This document shows, piece after piece, positions 60,108 to 64,000 of a DNA stretch of 64,000 nt. The notes below the pieces were generated by a model. It saw only the letters and a list, made by a program, of their open reading frames with translations, was not told the origin of the DNA and made no database searches. The DNA comes from Costus lasius (taxonomy: Eukaryota; Streptophyta; Magnoliopsida; Zingiberales; Costaceae). Location of the stretch: assembly GCA_027563935.2 (NCBI GenBank), contig CM050448.1, positions 126,337,690 through 126,401,689 of the forward strand. The letters are read 5' to 3'. The first letter of the stretch is position 1. Each line of letters begins with the position of its first letter. The translations under genes and the position numbers were made by a program.

Positions 60108-63100
60108 CTAGTTATTAGGCCGCCACATCGTCTTTTGGGCACACAAGATCCCTTCATTGTCCTTCGAGTATGTCAGCCGAATCTCCCATCTGAGAGATTT
60201 CAACAAGTTCTCCACTTCACCGATTGTTTTAACGTCATCCCTCACGATCAACTTTCCTTCAGGTCTCAGCACCCGATCTACCTCCACAATCACAGGCAGT
60301 AACTCACACCTAAAAACAAAAAATGTCAGACACATTATTAGTAAGAGGAATTATTTAGGAAGTTTCAAAAGGAAACAAAAGTAATACATACACATATAGT
60401 TAAAAAAAATCTTGAATTATTTATTTCATCAAAATACAGCATTGAATATATGCATTGATACTCATTAAAGCACCAACTTTTGTAAAAATATAACAAGTAA
60501 TAACTAAACGTAATTACTTTCTTTTAAAAAAAATTGTAAACAGAATGTAACATAAGCAAAAGTGGATATAGTACTAACACTATTAATAAATAATATTTAC
60601 ATTAAAAACTATGAGTTCGAATATAGTAGCAGTATAAAACCACTCAATCAAATACTAAGTGAAAATTTTTACAAAATATAAGATTGGAAATAGTATTAAT
60701 AGTTGAGTATAATAATTATAGATTATTTTAAAAATTAATCATATTGTCATGTCAAAATAGAAAAAAAAATATTAGTACAATATTATACATTTTTAAACAA
60801 AAAACTTAGGTTAAATTATGAAATAGCAAACAAATAAATAACATTAATATGGAAACTAACCTATATGTTTTTAAAGATTAAGACAAACTAAATACAAGTA
60901 AAATTTTTCAATAATATTAAAAAAAAATAATATTTGCTTAAGTAACCTTATTGGATAAATTCAATTTTTAATGCAAGAACAAAATCAGTATAATATATTA
61001 TACATAGAAAAAAAATACTATAACAATTTCACTAGTTCCACGAGCAATGAAATGAAAATTAATTATTTTCTACAAAAATCATAATAAAAATATCATTGAA
61101 CATATTTATTTTTTAGATAACAAGAACTTTCTAATTTGATTACATGTTCATTCTTTTACTTGTTTCAATCATAGTCAGAAATAATAGATTGCCACCAAAT
61201 GCAGATGATAATATTAATAGAGCTTAAAAAGCAACACACGCAAGCTCTACATTGGAGTGGTGTACTTTAAGTTAAAATATAATTTCGTTAACTTCTATAA
61301 AAGGCTAAGTTTCGAAAGTCGAAACCTTTCGTAGTAATATTTTTGTTTAGAACGAATACAATAAAGTGAATGCATATATAACGACCATCAAAGATGAACT
61401 TGTTTCGGAAAAACACAATTATTCTGGATCCAACACCAGAATGTTGGATGATGAGATTTTGAGCCTTCATTAAGCTTTGATTAGTTATGGAATGCATTTA
61501 GCCAAGAAAAAAGTACACCGTAAAAGTTGACTGACAAGAGTCTTTAAGTTTGAACCTAAAGACTCAATCGCATCAAGAGTATGTTAGGGTCATAACCATA
61601 CTTCAATCACAAATTGTTACGAGCAATAGTATTAAAAATCAATCCATACTTCTTAATATGGTAGTACTGGTCCAAGATGAAACCAGTACTACTATACCAT
61701 GTATAAGTTTGACCAATACATTTCAAAAAAGTAAAAGTTGACTGACAGGAGTCCTAAGTTTGAACCTAAAGGCTCAGCCCCATCAAGATTATGTTAGAAT
61801 CATAACCACCTATTTACAATGTCCACATCTAGGATTTACTTCAATCACAAATTGTTACGAGCATAATTTTAAAAATCAATCCATACTTCTTAATACGGTA
61901 GTAAGCCCACTACAACCAATACAGTTGGACCAATATATTTCAATGTCGGTACGTTCCTTATATATTAGTTTCACACTGGACAGATAAACCATACCTACCA
62001 AGATTTTAAACCTACGTAAACTTGAAGGACTTTCGGATCTGATACTAAGCATACAGATCAATCTAACAGTTATATAAATGTTAAGCTTATATCTAAAACA
62101 TCTTTTCTAGTGGTTTCCAGTTTATGATTGCAAGGTGTATAACTCTTCAAACTCTCTTTCATTATCCGAATGCACAGAATTGGGGTAATAAAGTTACTTC
62201 TAGGAAGAACATCAGATGCATGTCATTTTGAAGAAAGTTGAGCGTCCACAAATGATGTGAAGTCATTGCTAGATTAGAATAAGGGTAAGAGATCTTTTTT
62301 ACCTCTTCTTGATTTTAGAGAATAAATGATCTGAATGAAGAAGGTCGTATGTTCTTGGGTAAGTGCTGAATGATTCACACCAATCATGATACATTCCAAA
62401 CAAACCCCGCTCGTAAATAACTGGAAGAGTATCTGGCGAATCTATTGAGACAATATTCATCACCCAGACTTTCATATCTCGCAGAGCTGCAGCAAAACTG
62501 AAAATAGCAACCAAAAAAAATTTATTGATTTAGTGTAAAGACATCAGAAGAAAAAACATGTAATATCTTCCTACAAAAAATTGCACAATTCAATTCAAAA
62601 ACTTTAATAAATGATGTTTGATCAAACTGTGAGCAGTTCGTGTGGGGAATTAAATGAAGGTAATATGCAGCCAAAAAAACTTATAAGTGCTCAAGGACAA
62701 CTAAAAAATGACGAGAATTTAAGGAACTCCTATGAGTCAACAATCAATATACAAGGCTGCCTGAAAAGGATGCATGTAACTTGCATGAGGAAGTGCCAGT
62801 AAAGTAATATGTAATTAAATGAACAACCAAATAACATGAAAACTCGAAGACAAGTACTAATTGTTAACTGAGCTTGAAAGAATATGCAAGACGGTAGCAT
62901 ATCTACATAATTGCTTTTATGTATTTCTAACAGATGAACGAATTCACATATCAAATGCAGCAAAATAATATCCTATAGAAGTCAGTGTCATTGCAAAGCA
63001 TGCTATAAAATATTTCGCACATAACAACGAGAGTAACAATCACTTGAATTTTCTTTAGTACAGCAAGAAAAGGTTAATTGCATCGGAGCTAAACTGAAAT

Positions 63101-64000
63101 AGACATGAACTTGTACTCACCCTCCATATACAGATCTCATGTCCATAACATTTCGCACAGTTGACCAGTTAATTCCCATTCCATTTATATATGATTTAGT
63201 AACAACGCGTTTCCAGTGCTCATAGTCTGCTGCAAAGTCTTCTGGTGCAGGTTTTCCATAAACACCAAGTTGAGAACTGCTCATCCAGTTAGGTACCTTC
63301 TCCAGCCTTTGCGGCCATTTTTGAGGCCACTGACCCCCACGAGTAGCTGAATCTAGAGGCAACCGATGCATGCATGCTTGGAGTGTGATATTCCTGCATA
63401 CCAACAGAAGTCAGGAAACTAGACAAATATAGAACATATTGATGATGGGACGAAAGAAACAGATTATCAGCCACTGTCCTCCATGTAAGAGCAATGAGCA
63501 TACCAGGCTGCATCTGGATCATTAGATTCTTGACAAAGTGGGGGATTATCTTCTGCTCTTTTCTCGTAGCATTTATTATCAACAGGTTTTCTATAGATAG
63601 CCAAACCAACTTGGTTCAGCATATCACTCTTCTTAGTGACCATCTCCCAACACATTGATTTTGTCAATGCAGTCATCGCTGTTAGCATGTTCAGGAAATA
63701 GAATTAGTAAAATAAGGTCCTTAGCTTGTACATCTAGTAATAGCCTATATATCAGGTGGCTCATACATTCATGTATTTTTTTTAACAGGCAAGTAATGAA
63801 ACTAGATCCCGAGACCTTTGATATCAACAACTAAAGTCCTTCCTTACTTGTTAAACTGTTTTTATTTAAAAAAAATCAAAATTCGGTCAAAGGAAAAGTT
63901 TTTGCTGTGAATCCTAGGACATAATTTCTAGGAAATAACACTTCACCCAAACCTCAAAAGTATTATTGAAAACATAAGTAGTAATTTCTATTAAGTACTA
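60108..64000 (-). CDS. PMT/DUF248 putative methyltransferase, C-terminal four exons (5' part off the right edge)
   Basis: Members of this family (Methyltransf_29, PMT/QUA2-like) are Golgi type II membrane proteins thought to methylate pectin. Exons read here are 63504-63678, 63121-63393, 62303-62497 and 60108-60309, all phase-matched with GT-AG borders, giving about 281 C-terminal residues. Readable blocks are [84 protein letters not shown] (cofactor-binding region), [69 protein letters not shown] and [17 protein letters not shown]. By eye it is closest to the PMT25/26/27 group. The N-terminal anchor and first methyltransferase half are not in the window; 63679-64000 is intron. No stops or frameshifts are seen. 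Confidence 0.92.
61520..61950. repeat. 211-bp tandem duplication in the methyltransferase intron
   Basis: TAAAAGTTGACTGACA starts at 61521 and again at 61732. Copy 2 has an extra ACCTATTTACAATGTCCACA segment; copy 1 has a hairpin that copy 2 lacks. Confidence 0.85.
61661..61692. repeat. 11-bp perfect hairpin
   Basis: GTAGTACTGGT (61661-61671) pairs with ACCAGTACTAC (61682-61692) around a 10-base loop. The second copy of the duplication has a diverged version without the stem. Confidence 0.85.

Overview
This is a plant nuclear genomic window, most likely from a monocot with long, transposon-filled introns (a palm- or ginger-like genome would fit, but the species cannot be fixed from sequence alone). 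The evidence is spliced genes with GT-AG introns, plant-specific families (AAP amino acid permease, PMT/DUF248 methyltransferase, DUF688-type protein, At4g08455-type BTB protein) and plant LTR retrotransposons. Nothing looks bacterial, organellar or viral.

Layout. Bases 1 to about 10.9 kb form a degenerate AT-rich minisatellite built on TATATACATGAGTATA-like units. It is interrupted by a hAT-type MITE, a Tip100-like hAT remnant, two solo LTRs (5046-6274 and 7394-9593, the second with a perfect 5-bp GTATA target duplication) and an LTR fragment. Bases 10.9-17.1 kb hold a decayed antisense Ty1/copia element carrying two MITEs. At 18.6-25.1 kb lie the first five exons of tubulin-folding cofactor B (minus strand); its CAP-Gly exons were not found. 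A single-exon DUF688-like gene follows at 26.7-27.2 kb (minus). At 32.0-34.0 kb there is a complete six-exon AAP-type amino acid permease (minus, 487 aa). At 38.5-46.6 kb there is a seven-exon gene for a RING - degenerate kinase - WD40 protein (plus, 847 aa). A fold-back element with a 9-bp target duplication sits at 47.8-48.3 kb. A two-exon BTB/POZ gene (minus, 244 aa) spans 48.6-58.4 kb because of a 9,064-bp intron containing an antisense copia element and two 8-bp-TSD elements. The last four exons of a PMT-type putative methyltransferase occupy 60.1-63.7 kb (minus); its 5' part lies beyond the right edge.

The genes are independent housekeeping or plant-family loci; I see no operon-like or pathway cluster. 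The main unexplained structure is a dispersed family of short elements (245-470 bp) with CAAGGTTTnnAAAACCGGTCC-like inverted ends. Six copies were found here. Two have perfect 8-bp target duplications and three more have 6-of-8 matches. One copy can be compared with its empty site, because it lies in one LTR of a copia element whose other LTR lacks it.

Limits: all exon boundaries, repeats and target duplications were read by eye. No database search, folding program or transcript data were available.
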